A stretch of 37,819 nt of DNA. Source: Hyphomicrobiales bacterium. GTDB taxonomy: Bacteria; Pseudomonadota; Alphaproteobacteria; Rhizobiales; Beijerinckiaceae. The translations under genes and the position numbers were made by a program. Location: positions 1 to 37,819 of the forward strand of contig JAQGJX010000185.1 in assembly GCA_028290405.1 (NCBI GenBank). The letters are read 5' to 3'. Shown one piece after another: positions 8,565 to 16,219 of the stretch. Each line of letters starts with the position of its first letter. The first letter of the stretch is position 1. The notes under the pieces are model-generated. The model worked only from the letters and a program-made list of their open reading frames with translations, searched no databases and was not told the DNA's origin.

Positions 8565-9224
8565 TCAGGGCAGGCGGATCAGGGGCGCGATCCAGCCCTG
8601 CAGGCGGGCGAGCTCGAGCCCGTAGGCCAGCACCAGGCCGGCGAAGAACAGCAGCGCCTGAAACAGCGTGCGCATCACCGTCGCGCCGTCCACCTCCATG
8701 CGCTCCACGACCGGCAGCGCCTTCATGGCGGGAATCCAGCGGTGCACCCGGCTGGTGTAGGCGTCGAACACCGCAGGGGTGAACTCCTCGCGCAACCGCG
8801 CTTCCTCGCGCTTCACCAGCCAGTCGAACACGAGATACGACAGCACGGTGAGCAGCAGCCCCAGCGTGACCGAGCCAAAGCCCAGGCCGACGCCGAACGA
8901 GCCGAAGAACGAGCCCACGTAAAGCGGGTTGCGCACGAGCGAGTACGGCCCCGCCGTCACGAGTTCGCGGCCCTTGCGGCCGCCCACGTAGATGGAAGCC
9001 CACGTGCGGATGAGCACGGCCAGCGACAGGCACACCAGCGCCAGGGCGAAGATCGCCATGCCCCCAAGGCTCGCGCGCGGCGCCAGCGGGCCGGTGACGA
9101 GAATCGCCGGAATCGAAAGCAGCGTCAGCAGCGCGATCATGCCGCGGCGGCGGCTCTGGAACACGCGCAGCTCGCTGCGCGAGACCGAGAGCTTGTCCGC
9201 AGGTTCGCCCGATACTGTCGCCAC
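8565..9224 (-). CDS. Isoprenylcysteine carboxyl methyltransferase-like / phospholipid methyltransferase-like membrane protein
   Basis: A 219-residue membrane protein with several hydrophobic helices. The motif GPYSLVRNPLYVGSF, followed by EEARLREEFTPAVFDAY, is typical of the ICMT/PEMT superfamily of integral-membrane SAM-dependent methyltransferases. An extra hydrophobic helix closes the C-terminus. I take GTG 9224 as start because AGAGGGG lies upstream. The ATG at 9359 would add about 45 poorly hydrophobic residues and run across the opgG promoter. The bacterial substrate is unknown (a lipid, or an isoprenoid or thiol compound). It is divergent from opgG and may share a two-way stress promoter with it (see 9325-9352). 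Confidence 0.8.
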   Translation of the reverse strand: MATVSGEPADKLSVSRSELRVFQSRRRGMIALLTLLSIPAILVTGPLAPRASLGGMAIFALALVCLSLAVLIRTWASIYVGGRKGRELVTAGPYSLVRNPLYVGSFFGSFGVGLGFGSVTLGLLLTVLSYLVFDWLVKREEARLREEFTPAVFDAYTSRVHRWIPAMKALPVVERMEVDGATVMRTLFQALLFFAGLVLAYGLELARLQGWIAPLIRLP

Positions 9225-9324
9225 GATGCCATCCCCTCTGCGCGCCGCGTGGCGCCGGCGCCTGTTCAAGCCGACGCGGCCCGCCGCGTCAATCGCAAAG
9301 GGCGGGTCGCGGCGAAACTGATGC

Positions 9325-9350
9325 GGAACCGGAGCAAAGGTCGAGCCGTT
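9325..9350 (+). promoter_or_regulatory. EcfG-type (general stress response) promoter of opgG
   Basis: GGAAC at 9325-9329 and CGTT at 9347-9350 are separated by 17 bases. This is an exact match to the known EcfG sigma-factor consensus of Alphaproteobacteria (GGAAC-N16/17-CGTT). Transcription would start near 9357, about 30 bases before the GTG at 9388. The opposite strand carries the near match GGAAC-N17-GGTT (9352 back to 9327), pointing at the divergent methyltransferase gene. Confidence 0.7.
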
Positions 9351-9387
9351 CCATTCCACTCAGCAACGCGTGCCGATAGGCGAGGGC

Positions 9388-10974
9388 GTGACACCAATCC
9401 CAGATTTCTTTCGCTCGGCCGCGCCAGCGTTCAGGCTTGCCGGCTGTCTTTTCGTTGCATGTGTCTGGCATGCGGGCGCGTCGGCGGCCCCGCAGGGCGC
9501 GCCTGCGTTCGACCACGCGCAGGTGATCGAGGCGGCGGAGCGTCTCGCGGCGCAGGAGTACATCGAGCCCGCGCACGACCTGCCGCCCGCGATGGCGGAC
9601 CTGAGTTACGACGACTACCGCGAGATCCGCTTCCGCAAGGAGGCGAACGTCACGCTGGGCGCAGGGCCTGAGCCCTGGCAGATGCAGCTCTACCATCCCG
9701 GCGGGTTCTTCAAGCATCCGGTGCGCATCAACGTGGTGCGGGAGGGCGCAGTCGCCCCCTTGCAGTACGACCGGCGCTTCTACGAGTTCGGCCGCAGCGG
9801 CGTCGGCGACGTGGCGCAGGACGTGGGGTTCGCAGGGTTCAAGCTCGTCTATCCGCTGAACGAGCGCGGCAAGCAGGACGAGGTGATCTCGTTTCTGGGC
9901 GCGAGCTATTTTCGTTTTATCGGCCGCGGCCAGCGCTATGGCGCCTCGGCGCGCGGGCTCGCCATCGGCTCGGGCGACCCTGCGCAGCCTGAGGAATTCC
10001 CACGCTTTCGCGAGTTCTGGGTGGAGGCGCAGGCGGCGCCGGGTCCCGACATCGTCATTCATGCGCTGCTCGACAGCCCGTCCGTGACGGGCGCCTACCG
10101 GTTCGTGCTCACCGCAGGCGCGACGACGGCGCTGGATGTCAGCGCGACGCTCTTCGCCCGAAAGCCGACGTCCCGGCTCGGCGTCGCGCCGCTCACCTCC
10201 ATGTATTTCACGGGCGCGAACGACAGGCGCCTGGAAGACGACTTCCGCATGGAAGTGCACGATTCCGATTCGCTGCTGGCTCACAACGGCGCGGGCCAAT
10301 GGCTGTTCCGCCCGCTGCGCAATGTCACGGCCCCCAGCACCGCGAGCTTCTTCGACCAGTCGCCCAAGGGCTTCGGGCTGTTGCAGCGCGAGCGGCGGTT
10401 CTCGCTCTATCAGGACACCGAGGCCGATTACCACGCGCGCCCGAGCTATTGGGTCGAGCCGGTCGGCGACTGGGGTCCGGGGGCGACGACGCTTGTCGAA
10501 CTGCCCGGGCCGAGCGAGATGGACGACAACATCGTGGCCTTCTGGAAGCCGCGCGACCCCCTCATGGCCGGCCAGCGCGCCGCCTGGCGCTATCGCCTGA
10601 CGACGCTGGAGGGCGGCGAAAGCCTGCATTCCCTGGGGCGCGCGCAATCCACGTTCAACACGCTGCGGCTGGAGGGCGCATGGCTGGTGCGGCGCTTCAT
10701 CGTGGATTTCACCGGCGGCGATCTCGCCTATTATGCGCCCGATCCCTCCGGCCTCGTGCTGGAGGCGTCCGCCTCGCGAGGCAGGGTGCTGCGCACCTCG
10801 CTGACGGGCCACAAGCCCCTCCAGGGATTGCGCGCCGTGGTGGACGTGGCGTTCGAGCCCGGCGAAACGTCGGACGTGTTCGCGAGCGTCACCCTCAACG
10901 GCGCGAAGCTCACGGAGACGTGGGTTTACACCCACGCGCCCGTTTCGGACCTCGTCACCTCTGCGACCAAATGA
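9388..10974 (+). CDS. opgG: Periplasmic glucan biosynthesis protein OpgG/MdoG family
   Basis: A 528-residue exported protein of the MdoG/OpgG-OpgD family, which acts in the periplasm on branching or release of osmoregulated periplasmic glucans. A Sec-type signal (hydrophobic LAGCLFVACVW, cleavage near ASA-AP) is followed by the family start FDHAQVIEAAERLA. Later blocks such as YRFVLTAGATTALDV and FDQSPKGFGLLQR are characteristic. No twin arginine is present, which favours OpgG over OpgD. GTG 9388 is preferred over the in-frame GTG 9370 because a purine-rich AGGCGAGG precedes it and the mapped promoter would leave almost no leader for 9370. No opgH glucosyltransferase is adjacent. An EcfG promoter suggests induction by general stress. 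Confidence 0.9.
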   Translation: MTPIPDFFRSAAPAFRLAGCLFVACVWHAGASAAPQGAPAFDHAQVIEAAERLAAQEYIEPAHDLPPAMADLSYDDYREIRFRKEANVTLGAGPEPWQMQLYHPGGFFKHPVRINVVREGAVAPLQYDRRFYEFGRSGVGDVAQDVGFAGFKLVYPLNERGKQDEVISFLGASYFRFIGRGQRYGASARGLAIGSGDPAQPEEFPRFREFWVEAQAAPGPDIVIHALLDSPSVTGAYRFVLTAGATTALDVSATLFARKPTSRLGVAPLTSMYFTGANDRRLEDDFRMEVHDSDSLLAHNGAGQWLFRPLRNVTAPSTASFFDQSPKGFGLLQRERRFSLYQDTEADYHARPSYWVEPVGDWGPGATTLVELPGPSEMDDNIVAFWKPRDPLMAGQRAAWRYRLTTLEGGESLHSLGRAQSTFNTLRLEGAWLVRRFIVDFTGGDLAYYAPDPSGLVLEASASRGRVLRTSLTGHKPLQGLRAVVDVAFEPGETSDVFASVTLNGAKLTETWVYTHAPVSDLVTSATK

Positions 10975-10975
10975 A

Positions 10976-11001
10976 AAAGGGGCCGGTTTCCCGGCCCCTT
11001 T
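10976..11001. terminator. Bidirectional rho-independent terminator
   Basis: A perfect 11-bp stem, AAAGGGGCCGG (10976-10986) with CCGGCCCCTTT (10991-11001), has a TTTC loop. It lies 2 bases after the opgG stop and 22 bases beyond the stop of the leftward DUF1236 gene. Read leftward, the stem runs into a five-T tract, so it should serve both convergent genes. Confidence 0.88.
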
Positions 11002-11023
11002 CCGTGTCCGTTCATCGCGTGGA

Positions 11024-11740
11024 TTACACGTTGATGATGTAGACGATGCGGCGCGTGTCCGGCTCGACGATGAGAATGCGGCCGCCGACGCGGATCGCGC
11101 GATAGCTGCGGAAGGCCGGCACGATCTCGATGATCGGCGCGGGCACCGCGACCAGCTCGATGGTCGAAGGCAGCACGGTGCCGACCGAAATTGACACATT
11201 GACGTTCGAGGTTTCGCGGATCTGCACGTTGTGCACCGCGCTGCTGAGCCGCTTCTGCTGCTCGGTCGTCACGTTGGCCGAGCCGCCGGTGCTGCCGGTC
11301 GTGCCCGCGGTCGACGAGCCGGGCTTGTCGGCGCCCGTCTGGGCGCTCGAAGGCTTGTCGCCAGGCTTGGAGCCCGTCTGGGCGCTCGAGGGCTTATCGC
11401 CGGGCTTGTCTCCGGGCTTGGAGCCTGACTGAGCGCTGCTCGAAGGCTTGTCGCCCGGCTTGTCGCCGGACTGCGCGGTGGACGGCTTGTCGCCCGGCTT
11501 CGATCCGGTCGTGGATTCAGTGGTCTGACCCGTCGTGCGTTCCTGCGACCGCTCGCTGCCCTGGCCCGCGCCCGGAGGGGGCGACGTGCGGTTCTGCAGC
11601 CCCGGCGCCTGACCGGTGGAGCGCTCGCTCCCCATGCCTTGTGAACCGCTCTGGCCGGAAGGCGCCTGCGCGTACGCAAGGCCTGCGGCGGCGATGATGG
11701 CGGCCGCCGCCGCGCTGGTGACGAGTGTTCGCTTGAACAT
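11024..11740 (-). CDS. Secreted DUF1236 protein with Lys-Pro-Gly-Asp repeats
   Basis: A 238-residue exported protein. Residues 1-25 are a Sec signal peptide (cleavage near AYA-QA). Residues 26-160 are a low-complexity Gly/Ser/Thr/Gln/Pro region with repeated SKPGDKPSSAQ units at 79-140. Residues 165-238 form a DUF1236 domain, recognisable by IRETSNVNVSISVGTVLP and the closing VEPDTRRIVYII. DUF1236 proteins are common in Hyphomicrobiales, periplasmic or cell-surface, and of unknown function. AAGGGGAA precedes the ATG at 11740. An EcfG-consensus promoter upstream points to stress induction. The repeats could act as a flexible spacer through the cell wall; that is conjecture. Confidence 0.88.
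   Translation of the reverse strand: MFKRTLVTSAAAAAIIAAAGLAYAQAPSGQSGSQGMGSERSTGQAPGLQNRTSPPPGAGQGSERSQERTTGQTTESTTGSKPGDKPSTAQSGDKPGDKPSSSAQSGSKPGDKPGDKPSSAQTGSKPGDKPSSAQTGADKPGSSTAGTTGSTGGSANVTTEQQKRLSSAVHNVQIRETSNVNVSISVGTVLPSTIELVAVPAPIIEIVPAFRSYRAIRVGGRILIVEPDTRRIVYIINV
11321..11506 (-). repeat. Tandem degenerate repeat coding for (S)KPGDKPSSAQ(T/S)G units
   Basis: Within the DUF1236 gene, codons 79-140 hold about five copies of a unit built on KPGDKP followed by SSAQTG or SSAQSG. One unit is shortened to a doubled DKPGDKP. The DNA repeats are nearly identical, so length variation by slippage or recombination between strains is likely. Confidence 0.8.
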
Positions 11741-11790
11741 GAACGTTCCCCTTCTACGAGAGCCCTCCTGCTGGAAGGCGTCGCGCGAAG

Positions 11791-11816
11791 AACGCTCCGG
11801 CTCGCGTCGCAGTTCC
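11791..11816 (-). promoter_or_regulatory. EcfG-type (general stress response) promoter of the DUF1236 gene
   Basis: On the minus strand GGAAC (11816-11812) and CGTT (11794-11791) are separated by 17 bases, an exact match to the alphaproteobacterial EcfG consensus. The CGTT ends 51 bases before the ATG at 11740, giving a leader of roughly 44 bases with a good ribosome site. Confidence 0.72.
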
Positions 11817-11821
11817 GATTC

Positions 11822-11836
11822 GTTAGCTTCGCTAAC
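11822..11836 (-). terminator. Small hairpin after the TctC-like gene
   Basis: GTTAGC (11822-11827) and GCTAAC (11831-11836) form a 6-bp stem with a TTC loop, 6 bases after the stop of the leftward binding-protein gene and just before the next promoter. There is no T tract, so terminator function is only possible. Confidence 0.35.
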
Positions 11837-11842
11837 CTTCGC

Positions 11843-12880
11843 TCAATCCAGCCCGGACAGCTTGCGCGCGTGGTCCACCACGTCCCGAGGGGTCGCCATC
11901 GTCTCCGCGACGGCCTTGGCGATCTCCTCGCCGGAGACGGGCGCGATCACGAGCTGCAATTGCTTGGCCTCCGCCAGCAACGCCGGCTCCTTCAGGGCGG
12001 TATCATAGGCCTTGCGCAATTCCGCCACGCGCTCCGCCGGGACGCCGGGCGGCGCAACGAGCGGCCAGGCGATCAGCGCGTCCAGCACCATGAGGCGCAT
12101 GGCGGCGCGGTCGCGGTCGTTCTGCAGGACGTCGAGCACGAGCGGCACGTCCGGAATGTCGGGGTTCTTGGCGTATCCGAACTGCAGCAGGATGCGGATC
12201 TTGTTGTCGCGGATCCAGTCCGGCTTCTGGCTGAAGATGGAGCTGTATCCCCAGCCGCAGACGCTATCGAGTTCGCCGCGCTCCATGGCGAGGTGAATGT
12301 CCGTCATGCCGCGATAGCCGGTGACGATCTTGATCCTGGTGCCCAGTAAGTCGTTCAGCGCGCTCGCGTATGTATAGGTGCGCGAGCCGCGCCCCGTGGA
12401 GCCGGCGACCATCTCGCGCTGGGTGGCGTCCGTGATCTTCTCGATGGGAGAGGCGCGCCAGCCCACGCACGTGTAGGTTTCCGAGGACGTCGTGCCGATC
12501 CAGTTGAACTTCGCAGGATCGTATTTGGCCTCCGCGTTGCGGAACAGCGGTTCGAGAATCGTCCCGCCGCCAATGGAGCCGAGGGCCGAGCCGTCCTTGG
12601 GGGCGACGTTGTAGAGATAATTGGCCGCCAGGATGCTGCCCGCGCCCGGCATCGTCTTCACCACCACGGGCGGCTGGCCGGGCATGAACTTGCCCAGGTG
12701 GCGCGACAGCAGCATCGACATTGTGTGGTAGACGCCGCCGGCGCCGAAGCCGACGTTGATGGTGATTTCCTTGAGAGGCGCCGTTTGCGCCTGCGCGGAG
12801 CCCGGGGCCGGAGCCAGCCCCAGGAGGGCGGCGGCCAGGAGGCCTCCGTTCCGGTTCGCGATGCGCGCGATGATGCTCAT
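11843..12880 (-). CDS. TctC-type (Bug family) periplasmic substrate-binding protein, orphan
   Basis: A 345-residue exported binding protein of the tripartite tricarboxylate transporter (TctC/Bug) family. A signal peptide covers residues 1-31 (cleavage near AQA-QT). The first strand and glycine turn (ITINVGFGAGGVY), MPGAGSILAANYLYNVAPKDG and GYRGMTDIHLAMERGELD are family features. The typical PAGG turn reads GAGG here. GAGGGA precedes the ATG at 12880. A much longer upstream extension of the frame is antisense to other genes and not real. No tctA or tctB membrane genes are in the window, as is common for Bug proteins, which may serve distant transporters or signal presence of a carboxylate. 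The ligand is unknown. Confidence 0.88.
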   Translation of the reverse strand: MSIIARIANRNGGLLAAALLGLAPAPGSAQAQTAPLKEITINVGFGAGGVYHTMSMLLSRHLGKFMPGQPPVVVKTMPGAGSILAANYLYNVAPKDGSALGSIGGGTILEPLFRNAEAKYDPAKFNWIGTTSSETYTCVGWRASPIEKITDATQREMVAGSTGRGSRTYTYASALNDLLGTRIKIVTGYRGMTDIHLAMERGELDSVCGWGYSSIFSQKPDWIRDNKIRILLQFGYAKNPDIPDVPLVLDVLQNDRDRAAMRLMVLDALIAWPLVAPPGVPAERVAELRKAYDTALKEPALLAEAKQLQLVIAPVSGEEIAKAVAETMATPRDVVDHARKLSGLD

Positions 12881-13057
12881 GGTCGTTCCCTCAGGCGGTC
12901 GGACGGCGCGGCTGCGGCGCGCCTCGTCGCCAATTCTCATAATTCGGGGTCCGATTGCAAATCCCCGCTGCTCGCTCATGTCTTGCCTCGCCTCCGGAAT
13001 GACTTCAATGTGCGCGCCACAAGCCGGGCGAGCCGGCGTTTGACCGGAGGAAACATC

Positions 13058-14032
13058 ATGATCTCGCGCCGCAGCTTCGTGGGCTCGTCTCTCGCCGCCC
13101 CCGCGCTCTGGATTCCGGGCTCGGCCGGCGCCGCCGAATGGCCCACCGGCCTCGTGCGCTCCATCTGCCCGTTCCCCGCCGGGACGGGCGCGGACATCAA
13201 GGTGCGCTGGTACGCCAAGAAGCTCACGGAGGCGACGGGCAAGTCCGTCATCGTGGAGAACAAGCCGGGCGCCTTCGGCAACATCGCGACCGAAACGGTG
13301 GCGCGCTCCAAGCCCGACGGCAACACGATCTACATCGCCCCCGGCTTCTCGGTGCTGGCGGCCGTGCCGCACCTGTTCAAGAAGCTGCCGTTCGACCCCG
13401 TCAACGATTTCGAGCACATCACGACGCTGAACACGTCCGCCTTCGCGATGTTCGTCGCCGGCGACAGCCCGTTCAAGACCGTGGCCGACCTGACCGACCA
13501 TCTGAAGAAGCAGGGCTCCAAGGCCAGCTACGGCTCCATCGCCAATCCCGGCCTCGTGTCGAGCGAGCTCTACAAGGCCGCCTTCGGGCTTGAGACGGTG
13601 GAAGTGAAGTACCGCGAGCAGAACACGATGTTCAGCGACCTGCAGAACGGCCAGCTCGCCTTCTGCCACATCGATATCGGCAGCAGCGCGGCCTATCTCT
13701 CGTCCGGCAAGGCGCGCGCGCTGTGCATGACCTCGGCCAAGCGCCTGCAATCGCTGCCCAACATTCCCGGCTCGGAGGAGGTCGGCATTCCCGGCCTCGA
13801 CATCCAGACCTGGTGGTCGGTCCACGTGCCGGCGAAAACGCCAAAGGACATCTGCGACCAGCTGGAAGCGCTCTGCAACAAGATCGCCGTCGAGCCCGAC
13901 ACGGTGAAGTTCCTTGAAGGCACCGGCTCCGACCCGCTGCCGGGCAATTCGGCCCTGCTCAAAGACATGCTCGCCAAGGACATGAAGAACTGGGCGACCT
14001 ACGTGAAGATCGCCAAGATCGAGCCCCAATAG
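13058..14032 (+). CDS. TctC-type (Bug family) periplasmic substrate-binding protein with Tat-like signal
   Basis: A 324-residue binding protein of the same family as its divergent neighbour but only distantly alike. The N-terminus carries a twin-arginine start (SRRSFVGSS) before a hydrophobic stretch and cleavage near AGA-AE, so Tat export is possible. Family blocks include CPFPAGTGADIKVRWYAKKL, VENKPGAFGNIATETVARS and SKPDGNTIYIAPGF. GGAGGAAA precedes the ATG at 13058. The longer in-frame extension to 12698 would overlap the divergent gene and is rejected. Two divergent orphan Bug genes share the 177-base region 12881-13057, in which I saw no clear promoter motif. The ligand is probably a carboxylate and cannot be specified. 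Confidence 0.88.
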   Translation: MISRRSFVGSSLAAPALWIPGSAGAAEWPTGLVRSICPFPAGTGADIKVRWYAKKLTEATGKSVIVENKPGAFGNIATETVARSKPDGNTIYIAPGFSVLAAVPHLFKKLPFDPVNDFEHITTLNTSAFAMFVAGDSPFKTVADLTDHLKKQGSKASYGSIANPGLVSSELYKAAFGLETVEVKYREQNTMFSDLQNGQLAFCHIDIGSSAAYLSSGKARALCMTSAKRLQSLPNIPGSEEVGIPGLDIQTWWSVHVPAKTPKDICDQLEALCNKIAVEPDTVKFLEGTGSDPLPGNSALLKDMLAKDMKNWATYVKIAKIEPQ

Positions 14033-14047
14033 GCGGGAGGGGGCGAA

Positions 14048-14072
14048 GGAACAAACGTCGGCGCGCGGCGTC
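14048..14072 (+). promoter_or_regulatory. Near-consensus EcfG-like element before the phosphomannomutase gene
   Basis: GGAAC (14048-14052) is followed after 16 bases by CGTC (14069-14072), one base off the EcfG consensus CGTT. It would give a leader of about 29 bases. It is reported because two perfect EcfG promoters lie nearby; alone it is weak. Confidence 0.3.
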
Positions 14073-14107
14073 AGGCTTCGGGAGCTTATGACCGGAGTCC
14101 GCCAAGG

Positions 14108-15532
14108 ATGCTCAACCGCGCGCCTGCGCAGATGTCTTCGCCCGAACTCTCGCTGATTCACCCGGACGCCATCCGCGCCTATGACATTCGCGGACGCGCC
14201 GGCCAGCACCTCACGCCAGCGAGCTTCGAGGCGCTGGGGCTCAGCTACGCCACGCTGGCGCGCCAGAGGGGGCGCAGCCGCATAGGGGTGGCGCGCGACG
14301 GGCGCCTCAGCTCGCCCGCGCTGGAGGCGGGGCTGGTCGCCGGCCTCGTGCGCGGCGGGCTTCACGTGGAATTGCTCGGGCTCGGCCCCACCCCCATGCT
14401 GGGCTTCGCGGTGCGCCAGCACAGCCTCGACGGGGGCGTGATGGTGACCGCCTCCCACAATCCCGCCGACGAAAACGGCCTGAAGGTTCTGCTGGGGTGC
14501 GAGCGAATCCACGGGGAGGCGCTGAAGGCGCTGGTCGCCCTGCCGGGCTCGCCGGCGCCCGGGGGCCGCGCCCGTCCGGCTCACATCTTCGACGCCTACG
14601 TGGACGCGCTCGCGGAGGGTGGGCGCGGACTGGGGGAAATGTCGGTCGCGTGGGATTGCGGAAACGGCGCCACCGGGCCCGCCGTGGAGCGCCTCACCCG
14701 CCTGCTGCCGGGGCGGCACGTCCTCCTGAACACCAGCGTGGACGGCGGCTTCCCGAGCCATCACCCGGACCCCGCGCTGGCCGAGAACCTGCGGGACTTG
14801 CAGGCCGCGGTGCGCGCCCATTCCTGCGACGTCGGCTTTGCGTTCGACGGCGACGGCGACCGCATCGGCGTGGTGGACGCCAGCGGCGACATTCTCTGGG
14901 CCGACCAATTGCTCCTGTTCCTCGCCCGCGACCTGCTCAAGCGCCGGCCCGCAGCGGCGATCGTCGCGGACGTGAAATCCAGCGGCGCGCTGTTTTCAGG
15001 CGTGGCGAGAGCGGGCGGGCGCCCGGTGATGTCGCCGTCCGGTTATGTGTTGGTGCGCGAGGCCATGCGGCGCGAAGGCGCGCTGCTGGGCGGGGAGCTC
15101 AGCGGCCACCTGTTCTTCTGCGACGAGTGGGACGGCACGGACGACGCGCTCTACGCGGCGGTCCGCACTCTGCGCGCCCTGGCGGGCTATGGCGCGCCGC
15201 TGAGCGCCTTCCGCCGCAGCCTGCCGGCGAGCGTGGCGACGCCGGAGTTGCGCATCGCCTGCGCGGACGCCGCCGGAGTCGTGCGCGCGGCGGCCGAGCG
15301 GCTGGGGCGACGCGGCGAGGCGTTCGATCCCGCCATGGGCGTGCGGGTGGACACGCCCGACGGCTGGTGGCTGCTGCGCGCCTCCGGCACCGAACGGAAG
15401 ATCACCTGCCGGTGCGAGGCGGCGGACGAAACCGGGCTGGCCCGCCTGAAGGGCGCGCTGTCGGCTCACTTGGAGGCGAGCGGGCTTTCAGTGGATTTGG
15501 GCTCGCCCAGCAGCGAGAGCGCCTCGCGGTAG
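14108..15532 (+). CDS. Phosphomannomutase/phosphoglucomutase (alpha-D-phosphohexomutase)
   Basis: A 474-residue cytoplasmic enzyme that moves phosphate between C6 and C1 of mannose or glucose, supplying precursors for sugar nucleotides. All four active-site regions are present: TASHNP at 114-119 with phosphoserine S116, the magnesium loop DGDGDR at 247-252, the sugar-binding loop GGELSGH at 328-334, and the phosphate-binding loop RASGTE at 424-429. Length fits ManB/AlgC. The start at 14108 has only a short AAGG before it; an in-frame ATG at 14132 is an alternative. The 3' end overlaps the convergent nucleotidyltransferase gene by 67 bases. Confidence 0.92.
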   Translation: MLNRAPAQMSSPELSLIHPDAIRAYDIRGRAGQHLTPASFEALGLSYATLARQRGRSRIGVARDGRLSSPALEAGLVAGLVRGGLHVELLGLGPTPMLGFAVRQHSLDGGVMVTASHNPADENGLKVLLGCERIHGEALKALVALPGSPAPGGRARPAHIFDAYVDALAEGGRGLGEMSVAWDCGNGATGPAVERLTRLLPGRHVLLNTSVDGGFPSHHPDPALAENLRDLQAAVRAHSCDVGFAFDGDGDRIGVVDASGDILWADQLLLFLARDLLKRRPAAAIVADVKSSGALFSGVARAGGRPVMSPSGYVLVREAMRREGALLGGELSGHLFFCDEWDGTDDALYAAVRTLRALAGYGAPLSAFRRSLPASVATPELRIACADAAGVVRAAAERLGRRGEAFDPAMGVRVDTPDGWWLLRASGTERKITCRCEAADETGLARLKGALSAHLEASGLSVDLGSPSSESASR

Positions 15533-16218
15533 CCGTTGAGCGTGCCGACGTCCACATAGCGCGCGCCCGCGCGCACGCCTGCAGCCTCGCCGCCCGCCGC
15601 GATCCACGCGTTGACCAGCGTGCCGAAATACTCGTCCTCGCAACCGCGCGCGCGCCAGAGGCGATGCAGCGCATGGTAGACCTCGCCCGGCATGCGGAAA
15701 GCGCCCCACACCCAGCGGGATTTCGGCGCGGGGGCCTTCACCTCGATCCCCCGCACGCGCCCTTGCGCATCCGTGTCGACCGCGTCGAACAGGTCCGGAC
15801 GCTCCACGGGAAACAGCAGGAAGGCCAGCTTGTCCGCCGGCGCCTGCGCCAGCGCGTCCTCGGGAAACCACAACGTGTCCGGCAGGCCCACCAGCACGCT
15901 CTCGCTGGGGTGAATGAGGTGAGCGGCGCAAAACAGTGCGTCGCACAGGCCGGCGGGCCGCGTCTGCACCGCATACGCGATGTCGATCTCGCCCATGCGC
16001 CCGCCGTAATAGCGCAGGATGTCCGTCTTGCCGGGCGCAATGACGAAGCACGCCTTGGTGGCCCCCGCGCGCGCCATGCGCTCGACCAGATATTCGCTGA
16101 TGGCCTTTGGCCGCTCCTGCGCGCCCGCCTTGGTGGTGCCGACCGGCAGCAATTCCTTGGAGAACGCTAGCGGCTGGATGCGCGTGCCCTGTCCGGCGGC
16201 GGGAATGAGTCCCCACAT
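15466..16218 (-). CDS. Sugar nucleotidyltransferase (NTP-transferase fold)
   Basis: A 250-residue enzyme with the signature of sugar-1-phosphate nucleotidyltransferases at its N-terminus: GLIPAAGQGTRIQP (residues 3-16) followed by SKELLPVG, the nucleotide-binding loop and catalytic lysine region. Downstream, VLVGLPDTLWF is the product and metal-binding segment, and YVDVGTLNGYREAL near the end resembles GalU/RmlA-type enzymes. It couples a sugar 1-phosphate to an NTP, plausibly using the product of the neighbouring mutase. It lies 1 base after the CgeB-like gene on the same strand, so the two are one operon. The last 22 codons overlap the mutase gene on the other strand. Confidence 0.87.
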   Translation of the reverse strand: MWGLIPAAGQGTRIQPLAFSKELLPVGTTKAGAQERPKAISEYLVERMARAGATKACFVIAPGKTDILRYYGGRMGEIDIAYAVQTRPAGLCDALFCAAHLIHPSESVLVGLPDTLWFPEDALAQAPADKLAFLLFPVERPDLFDAVDTDAQGRVRGIEVKAPAPKSRWVWGAFRMPGEVYHALHRLWRARGCEDEYFGTLVNAWIAAGGEAAGVRAGARYVDVGTLNGYREALSLLGEPKSTESPLASK

Positions 16219-16219
16219 G

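Noticed and set aside
9225-9359. Longer start (ATG 9359) for the ICMT-like gene
   Set aside because: The extra 45 residues are basic and not membrane-like, and the region carries the opgG promoter and a good ribosome site for GTG 9224.
11321-11506. Repeat array considered as a CRISPR or non-coding repeat
   Set aside because: The repeats stay in frame with the DUF1236 gene and have no unique spacers.
12881-14908. Long minus-strand open frame continuing upstream of the TctC-like gene (about 1000 codons in total)
   Set aside because: It runs antisense to the second TctC gene and the phosphomannomutase gene, and its residues (rich in Arg, Ala, Gly, His) resemble no protein. The real gene starts at 12880 with a ribosome site and signal peptide.
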